Shown in pieces: positions 36,820 through 45,005 of a stretch of 64,000 nucleotides of DNA (position 1 is the stretch's first letter; every line of letters starts with the position of its first letter). Source of the stretch: J054 sp963850255. GTDB taxonomy: Bacteria; Pseudomonadota; Gammaproteobacteria; Steroidobacterales; GCA-2729495. The notes beneath the pieces were generated by a model. The model was not told the origin of the DNA. It saw nothing but the letters and a program-made list of their open reading frames with translations, and searched no databases. Location: NCBI GenBank assembly GCA_963850255.1, contig CAWKLL010000025.1, positions 93,783 to 157,782 of the forward strand. The letters are read 5' to 3'. Both the position numbers and the translations under genes were made by a program.

Positions 36820-38168
36820 CGGTTTGCCTTGCGTTCGGTATCGGTCGGTACCAGGTCATAAACCCGGCGGTCACCCAGTTCGATTGCCATGGCCTGTTGC
36901 ATGGAATTGCTGACCTGAGTGACGCTGGGCGGCCAGTGTCCCTCCGGAAACAGGTCGACGCGCTGGGGTTCGCGGGTTGAGTTGACGACCTCGGTCAACA
37001 AGATTTCAGCGGGGTCGCGCCCTGGCATCAGTTCGTCGCGATCCGTACGCACCAGCAGACCCGCCGCCGACAAGCGATCCAGCGTGGGTAGCAATGTGAC
37101 CGCAGGCATGCCCAGGCGTTCTGATACTTCTGAAAGTTTTGGGTGCGCGCTGCCGGCGCGAAATGCCTGGGCTACCAGGCTCATCACGCTGAGGGCGATC
37201 TGCTCGCGTTGTCGATTGCCGATGCTGACCGGCCGATAGCCCAGGCGCAGATACTCCGGATGCTGCACGTAGAATGCGACCTGCGCGCCGACCAGCAAAA
37301 TCAGCCAGCAAAGGTATAGCCAGATCATGGCAATCAGCACGATGGCGAAGGTGGCATAGATCGTCAGGGTACGCACCGATTCGGCCACAAAACTGGTGAA
37401 AATTGCGCCGGCCGTGGCCCACAAAACGCCGCCGGCCAGGCCGCCCAACACGGCGGCCCGCAGGCGAACCTTGGTATTGGGTAAAAACCAGTAGACGAAA
37501 CTAAATCCGGTCACTACCAGCAGGTAGGGGCTCAACTTACCCAGCAGCAACAGGGTTTCACCGATGGCCTCGACACCGGCGGCTTCCTGGACCAGGTCCA
37601 GATTGCGAATGCTCGCCATCAGCGTCAGCGCGGTGACCATGATCACCGGGCCGACCAGAATTACGCTGAGGTATTCACTGAGTCGCTGGGCGAGATTTCG
37701 CGAGCGCTCAACACGCCAGACGAAATTAAAGCTGTCTTCGACTTTCTGCGCCATGGAGATGGTGGTCACGAACAGCAGCGCGAGACCGACACCCGCGAGC
37801 ACATCGCCCTTGATGTTGTCGACAAAGCCAATCACCTGGTCGGTGAGTTCGACGCCGCGCTCACCCAGCGGGGCGAGAAATCTATACAGCACGGGTTCCA
37901 GCTGGCGATGAAAGCCAAAGCCTTTCAGTACCGAGAAGCTGATTGCCAGCAGCGGCACGATGGAAAGAATGGTGACGTAGACCAGGCCCATGGCGCGCAG
38001 CGGCAGGTTGCCGGCGATGGCATCGCGCAATACGGCGTAAATGAAGCGAAAGATTTTGATCAGCCAGCTGGTGCCGCCGGGCAAGCGATCAATCTGCTCA
38101 GACCAGAGCAGTGTCTCCAGTTTATCCGTCAGCGCCTTGATATCAGTTTTATCCGGCCGCGGGTTCAA
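36816..38168 (-). CDS. YihY/BrkB-family inner-membrane protein with a C-terminal winged-helix-like domain
   Basis: 450 residues. The YihY core spans about residues 30-300 with six membrane helices, e.g. MGLVYVTILSIVPLLAISFSVL and IYATFAIVLIAMIWLYLCWLILLVGAQ. The remaining 150 residues are soluble; a stretch LSEVSERLGMPAVTLLPTLDRLSAAGLL looks like a winged-helix DNA-binding domain, as in other long YihY members. Function is not established; the name RNase BN once given to this family belongs to another gene. Confidence 0.88.
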   Translation of the reverse strand: MNPRPDKTDIKALTDKLETLLWSEQIDRLPGGTSWLIKIFRFIYAVLRDAIAGNLPLRAMGLVYVTILSIVPLLAISFSVLKGFGFHRQLEPVLYRFLAPLGERGVELTDQVIGFVDNIKGDVLAGVGLALLFVTTISMAQKVEDSFNFVWRVERSRNLAQRLSEYLSVILVGPVIMVTALTLMASIRNLDLVQEAAGVEAIGETLLLLGKLSPYLLVVTGFSFVYWFLPNTKVRLRAAVLGGLAGGVLWATAGAIFTSFVAESVRTLTIYATFAIVLIAMIWLYLCWLILLVGAQVAFYVQHPEYLRLGYRPVSIGNRQREQIALSVMSLVAQAFRAGSAHPKLSEVSERLGMPAVTLLPTLDRLSAAGLLVRTDRDELMPGRDPAEILLTEVVNSTREPQRVDLFPEGHWPPSVTQVSNSMQQAMAIELGDRRVYDLVPTDTERKANR

Positions 38169-38201
38169 TCCCCGGGCCGATTCTAACTCAGTCGCTGGGT
38201 G

Positions 38202-39089
38202 TCAGTCGGCCGTTATCAGCTCCAGCGCCTGACGATATTTCTGACTGGTTTTTGCAATCACGTCTGCCGGCAGAGCGGGCCCGGGGGCCTGCTTGTTCCA
38301 GTCCAGAGTTTCCAGGTAGTCACGGACGAACTGTTTGTCGAAACTGGGCGGGCTAATGCCCGTCCGGTATTCGCTGGCCGGCCAGAAGCGCGAGGAATCG
38401 GGTGTCAGCACCTCGTCAATCAAATAAAGCTCACCGGCGTCATCCAGCCCGAACTCGAACTTGGTATCCGCAATGATGATGCCGCGGGTAGCGGCAAAGG
38501 CGGCGCCGCGCTGATAAATCTCGATGGCAAGATCGCGAACGCGGGTGGCCAGATCCTTGCCGATCAGGCTGACGGTCTGGTCGAAACTGATATTTTCATC
38601 GTGTTCGCCGATCTCGGCCTTGGTGGCTGGTGTGAACAGGGGTTCCGGCAGTTGCGCCGCCTGGGCGAGGCCATCGGGCAGCTCGATACCGCATACCTGT
38701 CCGCTGCGCTGATAGTCTTTCCAGCCGGAACCAATCAGATAGCCGCGCACGACCGCTTCGATGGGCAGCGGTTTCAGGCGTCGCGCAATAGTTGCCCGCC
38801 CGCCGACCTGGGCACGTTCCGCGGGATCTTTCAGTACATCTTCCAGGCGCAGGTCGACCAGCTGGTTGGGGACAATGTCGCCGGTACGCGCGAACCAGAA
38901 GTTTGACAGGCTGGTCAGCACCTCGCCCTTGCCGGGAATCGGGTCGGGCAGGACCACGTCGAACGCCGACAAGCGATCAGAAGTGACGATCAGCAGATGC
39001 TGATCATCAATGGCATAGATGTCCCGGACTTTGCCTTTGCTCAGGCGCTCAAGGGAAGTGAGATTGGATTCGAATAGTGCTTGGGTCAC
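38202..39089 (-). CDS. purC: Phosphoribosylaminoimidazole-succinocarboxamide synthase
   Basis: 295 residues, the longer SAICAR synthetase form. Purine step joining CAIR and aspartate. Blocks: SKGKVRDIYAIDDQHLLIVTSDR at the N-terminus, EAVVRGYLIGSGWKDY, and LIDEVLTPDSSRFWP. Divergent from djlA across 89 bases that contain an inverted repeat. Confidence 0.95.
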   Translation of the reverse strand: MTQALFESNLTSLERLSKGKVRDIYAIDDQHLLIVTSDRLSAFDVVLPDPIPGKGEVLTSLSNFWFARTGDIVPNQLVDLRLEDVLKDPAERAQVGGRATIARRLKPLPIEAVVRGYLIGSGWKDYQRSGQVCGIELPDGLAQAAQLPEPLFTPATKAEIGEHDENISFDQTVSLIGKDLATRVRDLAIEIYQRGAAFAATRGIIIADTKFEFGLDDAGELYLIDEVLTPDSSRFWPASEYRTGISPPSFDKQFVRDYLETLDWNKQAPGPALPADVIAKTSQKYRQALELITAD

Positions 39090-39140
39090 GTGCGCTTCCG
39101 TATGGTGTTTTTTGCTGGCTGAAAAAAGCAGTTATTGTAT

Positions 39141-39159
39141 CGTCCCTGGAGCAGGGACG
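39141..39159. promoter_or_regulatory. 19-base palindrome between purC and djlA
   Basis: Perfect 8-bp inverted repeat (CGTCCCTG/CAGGGACG) around a GAG centre, 50 bases before the purC start and 20 bases before djlA. It does not resemble the E. coli PurR operator. It could be an operator or a leader hairpin; nothing more is supported. Confidence 0.35.
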
Positions 39160-39178
39160 CCTGCGGTCGCGAGTTTAA

Positions 39179-39991
39179 GTGGATAGTGTCGGAAAAATAG
39201 TTGGTGGCTTAATGGGTCTGATGTTGGGCAGCCGTTTCGGCTGGCTCACGGGCCTGCTGTTTGGTGCTATGGGGATGATGCTCGGCGGCCAGTTCGATCG
39301 CGGTCGGGCCGGTGCGCAGGGCGCGACGGGCAGGATTCATGGGGCTGCCCGCCAGCAGCTGTTTTTCGCCACCACCTTTCGGATCATGGGTCACGTGGCC
39401 AAGGCCGACGGCCGCGTGTCGGAAGAGGAAATCCAGGCCGCCCGTACCTTGATGCATCGCATGCGCCTGCACCCCGAAGCGGTGCGTCGTGCAATTGCTG
39501 AGTTCACCACGGGCAAACAGGCCGATTTCTCGCTGCAGCAACAGCTCGACGAATTTAGCCGCGGCTGTGGTGCTGACCCGAGCCTGGTGCGCGCATTGCT
39601 CGAGTTCCAGATGGATATGGTGCTGAGCAAGGGCGGCATACAGCCGGCCGAGCGCAAAGTGCTCTGGCAGATAGCTGCCGGGCTTGGCGTCAGCCAGGTT
39701 GAACTGGCGCAGATGGAGGCCGTGTTGCGCGCCCAGCGACGCTTCGGCGGTGGCCAGGCCAGGCCCGACGGTGAGCTGGAGATCAGCGAGGCCTATCGCG
39801 CACTGGGTATTGAGGCCAAGGCGACGGATAAAGAGGTTAAGACGGCCTACCGGCGCCTGATGAACCAGCACCATCCGGACAAGCTGGTATCCAAAGGGCT
39901 GCCCGATTCGATGCTGGAGTCCGCCAAGATCCGCACCCGGGAGATTCGGGCAGCCTACGATCTGATTAAAGAACGGCGTGGCATTCGGTGA
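39179..39991 (+). CDS. djlA: DjlA-like co-chaperone (TerB + DnaJ domains)
   Basis: 270 residues from GTG 39179. A glycine-rich hydrophobic N-terminus (residues 6-38, GLMGLMLGSRFGWLTG) anchors the protein, a TerB-like domain follows (MGHVAKADGRVSEEEI), and a C-terminal J domain has its HPD triad in MNQHHPDKLV. Membrane-bound DnaK co-chaperone. It is followed by rpe. Confidence 0.93.
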   Translation: MDSVGKIVGGLMGLMLGSRFGWLTGLLFGAMGMMLGGQFDRGRAGAQGATGRIHGAARQQLFFATTFRIMGHVAKADGRVSEEEIQAARTLMHRMRLHPEAVRRAIAEFTTGKQADFSLQQQLDEFSRGCGADPSLVRALLEFQMDMVLSKGGIQPAERKVLWQIAAGLGVSQVELAQMEAVLRAQRRFGGGQARPDGELEISEAYRALGIEAKATDKEVKTAYRRLMNQHHPDKLVSKGLPDSMLESAKIRTREIRAAYDLIKERRGIR

Positions 39992-40022
39992 TAAATTAGG
40001 CGCGCCAGAGCAGGGGAATGCC

Positions 40023-40719
40023 GTGTCCGAATACCTGATTGCACCTTCGATACTGTCAGCTGACTTTGCCCGTCTGGGTGACGAGGTGAATGCGGTGCTG
40101 GCGGCCGGCGCCGACGTCGTGCACTTCGACGTGATGGATAATCATTACGTGCCCAACCTGACTATCGGTCCGCTGATTTGCGATGCCTTGCGCAAACACG
40201 GCATTACGGCGCCGATTGATGTACATCTGATGGTCAAGCCGGTGGATCGTCTAATCGAGGATTTTGCGGCTGCCGGCGCGACCTACATCAGCTTCCATCC
40301 CGAGGCCAGTGAGCACGTGGATCGGAGTATTGCCCTGATCCGCGAACTTGGCTGCCGGCCGGGTCTGGCATTGAATCCGGCGACCTCACTGGACTGCCTG
40401 GACTATTGCCTGGCTAAACTGGATCTGGTGCTGGTGATGTCGGTGAATCCGGGCTTCGGTGGTCAGGCATTTATTCCGCATAGCCTGGACAAGATTCGCG
40501 CCGTGCGACGGCGCATTGATGAGGCCGGGCTGGATGTCAGGCTGGAGGTTGATGGCGGCATCAAGCCAGCCAATATCGCGGGCCGTCGCTGCGGCAGGCG
40601 CAGATATGTTCGTCGCCGGCTCGGCGATATTTGCTGCGGATGATTATGCGGCGACGATCACCGCGATGCGTCAGGAGTTGGCGGCCGCAGTTGCTTCAAC
40701 CACGGCCGCCGCTGTCTGA
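40023..40719 (+). CDS. rpe: Ribulose-5-phosphate 3-epimerase, one +1 indel
   Basis: TIM-barrel enzyme of the pentose phosphate pathway. Blocks: LIAPSILSADFARLGDEV, VVHFDVMDNHYVPNLTIGP, DVHLMVKPV, VMSVNPGFGGQAFIP and LEVDGGIKPANIA. The frame is lost at about 40578 in a GGG; removing one G restores AAVAAAGADMFVAGSAIF and an end at 40719. Corrected length is about 231 residues. GTG 40023 is the likely start, just behind GGGGAATGCC. Confidence 0.9.
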
Positions 40720-40730
40720 TTGGTTCAGCG

Positions 40731-41396
40731 TCAGGCGGTGGCGCTGATGACTTGCTGCGGTCGTGCGTTGTAGACCACGATGGTCTTGCCGCTGGCCGAT
40801 ACCAGGCCTTGCTCTTCCAGAACTTTCAAAACCCGGCCGGCCATCTCGCGTGAGCAGCCCACCAGGCGACTGAGTTCCTGTCGACTGACCTTGATCTGCA
40901 TGCCGTCGGGATGGGTCATGGCATCGGGCTCGTTGCACAGATCCATGATGGCGTGGGCCACACGCCCGGTGACATCGACAAAAGCGAGATCGCCAAGTTT
41001 GCGGTTGGTACGATCGAGGCGTGAAGCCAGCTGAGTCGCGAGTTCGAACACCAGGCCCGGGCTTTCACTGGCGATTTGCCGGAAGCGCGGGTAGGGCATT
41101 TCGGCGATTTCCGAGGCGACCCGGGTGCGCACCCAGGCGCTGCGGGCAGGCTGTTCATGAAACAGGCCCATTTCACCGAAAAACTGGCCCTTGTTCAGGT
41201 AAGCCAGCACCATTTCATTGCCGTCTTCGTCCTCAATCATGACTTCGACGGAACCATCGGTGATGTAGTAAAGGCTGTCTGGCGTATCGCCGGCGTGAAT
41301 CATCACGGTCTTTGCAGGCGCAGTGCGCACGCGGCAATAGGTTAGAAATCGATTGATCGCAGGTATGTCGCTAAGCGCTTTGGCGTTGTTAGCCAT
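40731..41396 (-). CDS. crp: CRP/Vfr-type cyclic-AMP receptor regulator
   Basis: 221 residues, close to E. coli CRP (210). The cyclic-nucleotide pocket is intact: GEMG (74-77) with Glu, and RSAWVR with Arg85 and Ser86, aligned with Arg82/Ser83 of CRP. The helix-turn-helix (RQELSRLVGCSREMAGRVLK, about 172-191) has the Arg-Glu-Arg recognition pattern. A cAMP-responsive global regulator is the expected role; direct evidence of cAMP signalling is not in the window. coq7 is next in the same direction upstream, as in pseudomonads. Confidence 0.94.
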   Translation of the reverse strand: MANNAKALSDIPAINRFLTYCRVRTAPAKTVMIHAGDTPDSLYYITDGSVEVMIEDEDGNEMVLAYLNKGQFFGEMGLFHEQPARSAWVRTRVASEIAEMPYPRFRQIASESPGLVFELATQLASRLDRTNRKLGDLAFVDVTGRVAHAIMDLCNEPDAMTHPDGMQIKVSRQELSRLVGCSREMAGRVLKVLEEQGLVSASGKTIVVYNARPQQVISATA

Positions 41397-41425
41397 GTCA
41401 GGTACTCCCCAAAAACCGAGAGCTG

Positions 41426-41454
41426 ATTTAAACCCTGTTCAACATAACATTCAA
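41426..41454 (-). promoter_or_regulatory. Candidate sigma-70 promoter for crp
   Basis: On the minus strand TTGAAT (complement of 41449-41454) and TTAAAT (41426-41431) are 17 bases apart, about 30 bases before the crp start. Each hexamer matches consensus at four of six positions. Confidence 0.4.
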
Positions 41455-41536
41455 CGCGTTGTGCTGGATTTGTGACGCAAGTCTCTAAATCGGCAGGCTG
41501 CTTGCGGGTCAGGCCCTTGCGCTGCCTGCGCCGCGC

Positions 41537-42160
41537 CTAGATGCGCTGCGCAAGCGTGGTCATTACCTTGGCGGCCGCAGCCATCAGTTGTGTGACGGGT
41601 TGCGGTAGCTCGGCGGCACCGCGTGCCGTGGCCGATTCGCCGTGGGCGATTTCCTCAGTCTGCATACGCGCAACGATCTCTCGGCTGCTCTGGTCGGCCT
41701 CCGGAAGGCGTTGCAGATGGCCTGCCAGGTGGTTGGCTACTTGCCGTTCGGTTTCGGCCAGGAAGCCCAGGCTGATGCGGTCACCCGCCAGCCCGGCCAG
41801 GCTGCCCAGGCTGAAAGCGCCGGCATACCAAACGGCAGCCAGCCGGCTGGTATGCCCGCCCAGCTGTTTAACGCGTGTTTCACACCAGACCAGGTGTTGA
41901 TGTTCTTCTTCAGCTGCCTTCAGCAGAGACTGGCGCAGGGCTGGTTCGCGGCAAATGCTTGCCTGGCCGCGATACAGCGCCTGGGCGGCGATTTCGCCGG
42001 CATGATTGACCCGCATCAGTGCGGCGGACTGATTGCGCTCACGTGCTGTCAGGGCCTCATCGGACGGTTCTGGCGCGACAGCCGCTGGCTGGGCGGGTGC
42101 GCCAACCACACGCAAGGCCACATCCAGCTCGCCAATGACTTTGTCTACCAGGGATTTCAT
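41537..42160 (-). CDS. coq7: Ubiquinone biosynthesis hydroxylase Coq7
   Basis: 207 residues. Di-iron carboxylate enzyme hydroxylating demethoxyubiquinone, the bacterial alternative to UbiF. Iron-binding ExxH motifs: MRVNHAGEIAAQALY, EEEHQHLVW, and EIAHGE near the C-terminus. It is a good marker for how the final ubiquinone hydroxylation is done here. Confidence 0.94.
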   Translation of the reverse strand: MKSLVDKVIGELDVALRVVGAPAQPAAVAPEPSDEALTARERNQSAALMRVNHAGEIAAQALYRGQASICREPALRQSLLKAAEEEHQHLVWCETRVKQLGGHTSRLAAVWYAGAFSLGSLAGLAGDRISLGFLAETERQVANHLAGHLQRLPEADQSSREIVARMQTEEIAHGESATARGAAELPQPVTQLMAAAAKVMTTLAQRI

Positions 42161-42308
42161 GCGTTTCCTCGCTCGTGGGCGGTTAAATCAGCCGTGGATT
42201 TTCCACTCATTATCCGTATGATTCCGCGTTTCGTCGCACCCGCAGCAACAGCCTGGTCTGAGATCAGGCTAACAATAGCCACTAAAGCGCTTCCCGGAGT
42301 TCATTATC

Positions 42309-43037
42309 ATGCAACGTAGTATTTTTCTGGCCATCAGCCTGTTTTTTGTCTGCCTTTCCCAGGCCTGGGCCCAGCAGGAAGAAGCGCCCAAGGGTCCATG
42401 GTCCGGCAATCTCGGTATCGGCTTCCTGGGCATTACCGGCAACACGGAAAGTACCACTACCAATGCCGAGGGCGAACTGCGCTTCGACAAGGACAAGTGG
42501 CACCATTCCCTGTTCGGTCGAGCCGTTGGCAGGAGTGAGGAGGGCGTTACCGCGGCAGAAGCCTACAAACTGAGCTATACGCTCAATTATGACTTCACCG
42601 AGCGGACCTATGGCTTTGGCCTGCTGGACTACAACAAAGACCGCTTCGGCGCGTTTGTCGAGCAATCCTTTCAGCTGGCCGGCATCGGACGACGTTTTAT
42701 CATTAGCGATAAACACCTGTTAAATGGCGAGATTGGCCTGGGTCTGGGCCAGAATGAGCGCGCAGACGGCACTTCGGAGGACGAGTTTACGACCCGGCTT
42801 TCCGGCGACTATACGTGGAACATCTCCGAAAATGCCCAGTTTGGGCAGCGAATAGCCGTGAACATCGCTTCCAGCAACACTTTCCTGGAATCCGTGACCG
42901 AGCTGCGCGCCAGCATTGCCGGCCCCGTCGGGCTGGCGCTGTCGTACACCATCAAGAACAACAGCGATGTGTTGCCAGGCACCGAGGAGACGGACACCTG
43001 GCTGGCCATCAACCTGGATTACGCCTTCGGCAAGTAG
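42309..43037 (+). CDS. DUF481 outer-membrane beta-barrel protein
   Basis: 242 residues with a cleavable signal peptide (AWAQQ, cut at about residue 21). The mature part alternates polar and aromatic residues in short strands and begins WSGNLGIGFLGITGNTES, typical of DUF481 (YdiY-type). Expected in the outer membrane; function unknown. Ends 61 bases before a strong terminator. Confidence 0.85.
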   Translation: MQRSIFLAISLFFVCLSQAWAQQEEAPKGPWSGNLGIGFLGITGNTESTTTNAEGELRFDKDKWHHSLFGRAVGRSEEGVTAAEAYKLSYTLNYDFTERTYGFGLLDYNKDRFGAFVEQSFQLAGIGRRFIISDKHLLNGEIGLGLGQNERADGTSEDEFTTRLSGDYTWNISENAQFGQRIAVNIASSNTFLESVTELRASIAGPVGLALSYTIKNNSDVLPGTEETDTWLAINLDYAFGK

Positions 43038-43097
43038 CCAAGGCTCGGATTTGATTGAAAAACTGCGGGCGCGCCAGTAATATTGCTGCCCCTTCGA

Positions 43098-43120
43098 CCG
43101 CGGGCCATCCCGCGGTTTTT
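43098..43120 (+). terminator. Intrinsic terminator between DUF481 and rplM
   Basis: Perfect 7-bp GC stem (CCGCGGG/CCCGCGG) with a 4-base loop followed directly by TTTTT. It lies only 16 bases before the rplM ATG, so besides ending the DUF481 transcript it would sit inside the leader of any rplM transcript starting upstream. Confidence 0.8.
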
Positions 43121-43136
43121 AACTGGTATGGATAGC

Positions 43137-43565
43137 ATGAGCACTTTTTCTGCCAAGCCGCAGGACGTAAAGCGTGACTGGTACGTCGTCGACGCCAGCG
43201 GCAAGACCCTGGGTCGTCTGGCTACTGAATTGGCCAGCCGTCTGCGCGGCAAGCACAAGCCCGAGTTCACACCGCACGTGGATACCGGCGATTACATCGT
43301 GGTGGTCAATGCGGCCCAGATTCGCGTGACGGGCAACAAACTTAAGGACAAGATGTATCACCATCACACGGGATACATCGGCAACCTGAAGTCTGCCAAT
43401 CTCGAGACGATGCTGGCCAAGTCCCCCGAGTGGGTTATCACCAACGCGGTGAAGGGTATGTTGCCGAAGAATAAACTCGGCACTGCCATGCTGAAGAAGT
43501 TGCGGGTTTATCCCGACGCTGAACATCAGCACACGGCGCAGCAGCCCCAGCCCCTGGAAATCTGA
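43137..43565 (+). CDS. rplM: 50S ribosomal protein L13
   Basis: 142 residues from ATG 43137. Family blocks: WYVVDASGKTLGRLATELAS, GDYIVVVNA, KMYHHHTGYIG, and GMLPKNKLG. It forms the usual operon with rpsI. In E. coli L13 represses this operon by acting on its leader. Confidence 0.96.
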   Translation: MSTFSAKPQDVKRDWYVVDASGKTLGRLATELASRLRGKHKPEFTPHVDTGDYIVVVNAAQIRVTGNKLKDKMYHHHTGYIGNLKSANLETMLAKSPEWVITNAVKGMLPKNKLGTAMLKKLRVYPDAEHQHTAQQPQPLEI

Positions 43566-43576
43566 GTGAGGAATGC

Positions 43577-43969
43577 ATGAGCACAGCGGCAAATAACGGC
43601 ACCGGCCGTCGTAAAACAGCCACGGCGCGAGTCTATCTGCGACCTGGCAGCGGCAAGATCACCGTCAATTCGGTTGAGCTGGACAAGTTCTTCGGCCGTA
43701 AGACTGCGCGCATGATCGTGCGGCAGCCGCTGGAACTGGTCGCAATGCAGGAAAATTTTGATGTCACCGTCAATGTCAGAGGTGGTGGTACCACGGGCCA
43801 GGCTGGCGCTATTCGTCATGGCTTGACGCGCGCCCTGATGGAATATGACGAAAGCCTTCGCCCGGCTCTGCGCCAGGCCGGCTACGTTACCCGCGACGCT
43901 CGTGAAGTGGAGCGTAAAAAGGTCGGTTTGCGCAAAGCGCGTCGCGCCACCCAGTACTCCAAACGCTGA
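43577..43969 (+). CDS. rpsI: 30S ribosomal protein S9
   Basis: 130 residues, the normal length. GTGRRKTATARVYL, RGGGTTGQAGAIRHGLTRAL and the terminal KKVGLRKARRATQYSKR (the tail that contacts P-site tRNA) are diagnostic. 11 bases after rplM. Confidence 0.97.
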   Translation: MSTAANNGTGRRKTATARVYLRPGSGKITVNSVELDKFFGRKTARMIVRQPLELVAMQENFDVTVNVRGGGTTGQAGAIRHGLTRALMEYDESLRPALRQAGYVTRDAREVERKKVGLRKARRATQYSKR

Positions 43970-44011
43970 TCCGCGACTTCGATCACGGCGTAACCCTGGC
44001 TGGCCCGGGGT

Positions 44012-44017
44012 TATAAT
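44012..44017 (+). promoter_or_regulatory. -10 element for the tRNA-Gln gene
   Basis: Consensus TATAAT 13 bases before the tRNA, followed by a GC-rich discriminator (CAGCGCC). No good -35 hexamer is visible at 16-18 bases. Confidence 0.5.
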
Positions 44018-44030
44018 CAGCGCCCTCAAT

Positions 44031-44104
44031 TGGGGGATCGTCTAGCGGTAGGACTGCGGACTCTGACTCCGCCAACCCAGGTTCGAATCCTGGTCCCCCA
44101 GCCA
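44031..44104 (+). tRNA. tRNA-Gln (anticodon CUG)
   Basis: Full cloverleaf: acceptor stem TGGGGGA/TCCCCCA with the U1-A72 end typical of tRNA-Gln, T loop GGTTCGAATCC, anticodon stem GCGGA/TCCGC enclosing CTCTGAC (anticodon CUG, reading CAG). The GCCA end is encoded. Confidence 0.95.
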
Positions 44105-44155
44105 CTTAAACAAAAATGCCCGCGATAAGCGGGCATTTTTGTTTAAGTGGCTGGG
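44097..44155. terminator. Bidirectional terminator: 27-bp inverted repeat including the tRNA 3' end
   Basis: Arms 44097-44123 and 44129-44155 are perfectly complementary around a GATAA loop. The core GCCCGC/GCGGGC plus the flanking A5 and T5 runs give terminators on both strands: for tRNA-Gln (plus) and rpiA (minus). The left arm includes the last bases of the tRNA acceptor and CCA, which is unusual. Confidence 0.85.
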
Positions 44156-44211
44156 AAGCGCCTGCGTCGGCGGATCCTGGTGGGTTTCGGGCCGGGCAAA
44201 CAGGTTTTCGC

Positions 44212-44874
44212 CTAGATTCGGCTCATCTCACGTACCTCGGTATCGCCGGCCATCAGGATTACATCGGCAGGGCGCTGGGCAAATATACCCACGGTGACCA
44301 CGCCCGGGATCTGGTTGAAGCGTTGTTCCAATTCCGGCGGGTTGGTAATGCGCAGATCATGGACGTCGATGATGCAATTGCCATTGTCAGTCAGATAGTC
44401 TTCGCGGAGAACCGGACGACCCCGAGCGCGGACGAATTGGCGGGCGGCAAAACTGGCAGCCATGGGGACTACCTCAATGGGCAGGGGGAACGCGCCCAGC
44501 GTGGCGACCCATTTCGAATCATCGATGATGCAGACGAATTTCCTCGCGGCCGCGGCGAGAATCTTTTCGCGGGTGAGTGCGCCGCCGCCGCCCTTGATCA
44601 GGTGGAAGTGCTTATTGGCCTCATCAGCGCCGTCAATATAAAGGTCGAGGTCGCCGGTCTCGTCCAGCTCCGAGACCTCAAAACCCCTGGCTCGCAGCCT
44701 GGCTTCCGTTGCCCTTGAGCTGGCCACTACCGCAGCGATGCGATCTGTGATGTCCGGCAGGGCATCGATCAAGCGGTTCACCGTCGATCCGGTTCCCACG
44801 CCCAGAACGGTGCCTGGCTGGATGAATTCCAGGGCCTTATCGGCGGCCCGGCGCTTTTTATCAGATTGGCTCAT
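44212..44874 (-). CDS. rpiA: Ribose-5-phosphate isomerase A
   Basis: 220 residues. Interconverts ribose 5-phosphate and ribulose 5-phosphate; rpe in this window makes the other arm. Blocks: VLGVGTGSTVNRLIDAL, LYIDGADEANKHFHLIKGGGGALTREKI, and GNCIIDV. Usual length (E. coli 219). It ends near the shared bidirectional terminator. Confidence 0.96.
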   Translation of the reverse strand: MSQSDKKRRAADKALEFIQPGTVLGVGTGSTVNRLIDALPDITDRIAAVVASSRATEARLRARGFEVSELDETGDLDLYIDGADEANKHFHLIKGGGGALTREKILAAAARKFVCIIDDSKWVATLGAFPLPIEVVPMAASFAARQFVRARGRPVLREDYLTDNGNCIIDVHDLRITNPPELEQRFNQIPGVVTVGIFAQRPADVILMAGDTEVREMSRI

Positions 44875-44934
44875 TTCCCTCCCTCCGAGGGCTGCGCTCG
44901 GCGGCGATTATAGCCGGGTGGGCTATCTGCAGGC

Positions 44935-44968
44935 GAAAAAAAACGTGCCCGCCGAAGCGGGCACGTTT
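44935..44968 (-). terminator. Intrinsic terminator for the histone-like gene
   Basis: Perfect 12-bp stem (44941-44952 with 44957-44968, AAACGTGCCCGC/GCGGGCACGTTT) with a CGAA loop; on the minus strand it runs into eight Ts. It lies 38 bases after the stop of the lysine-rich gene. A second 7-bp hairpin (44976-44996) sits between stop and terminator. Confidence 0.85.
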
Positions 44969-45005
44969 CCGTTTGCCAGGCCTTTAAAGGGCCTGGAGGC
45001 CAGCG

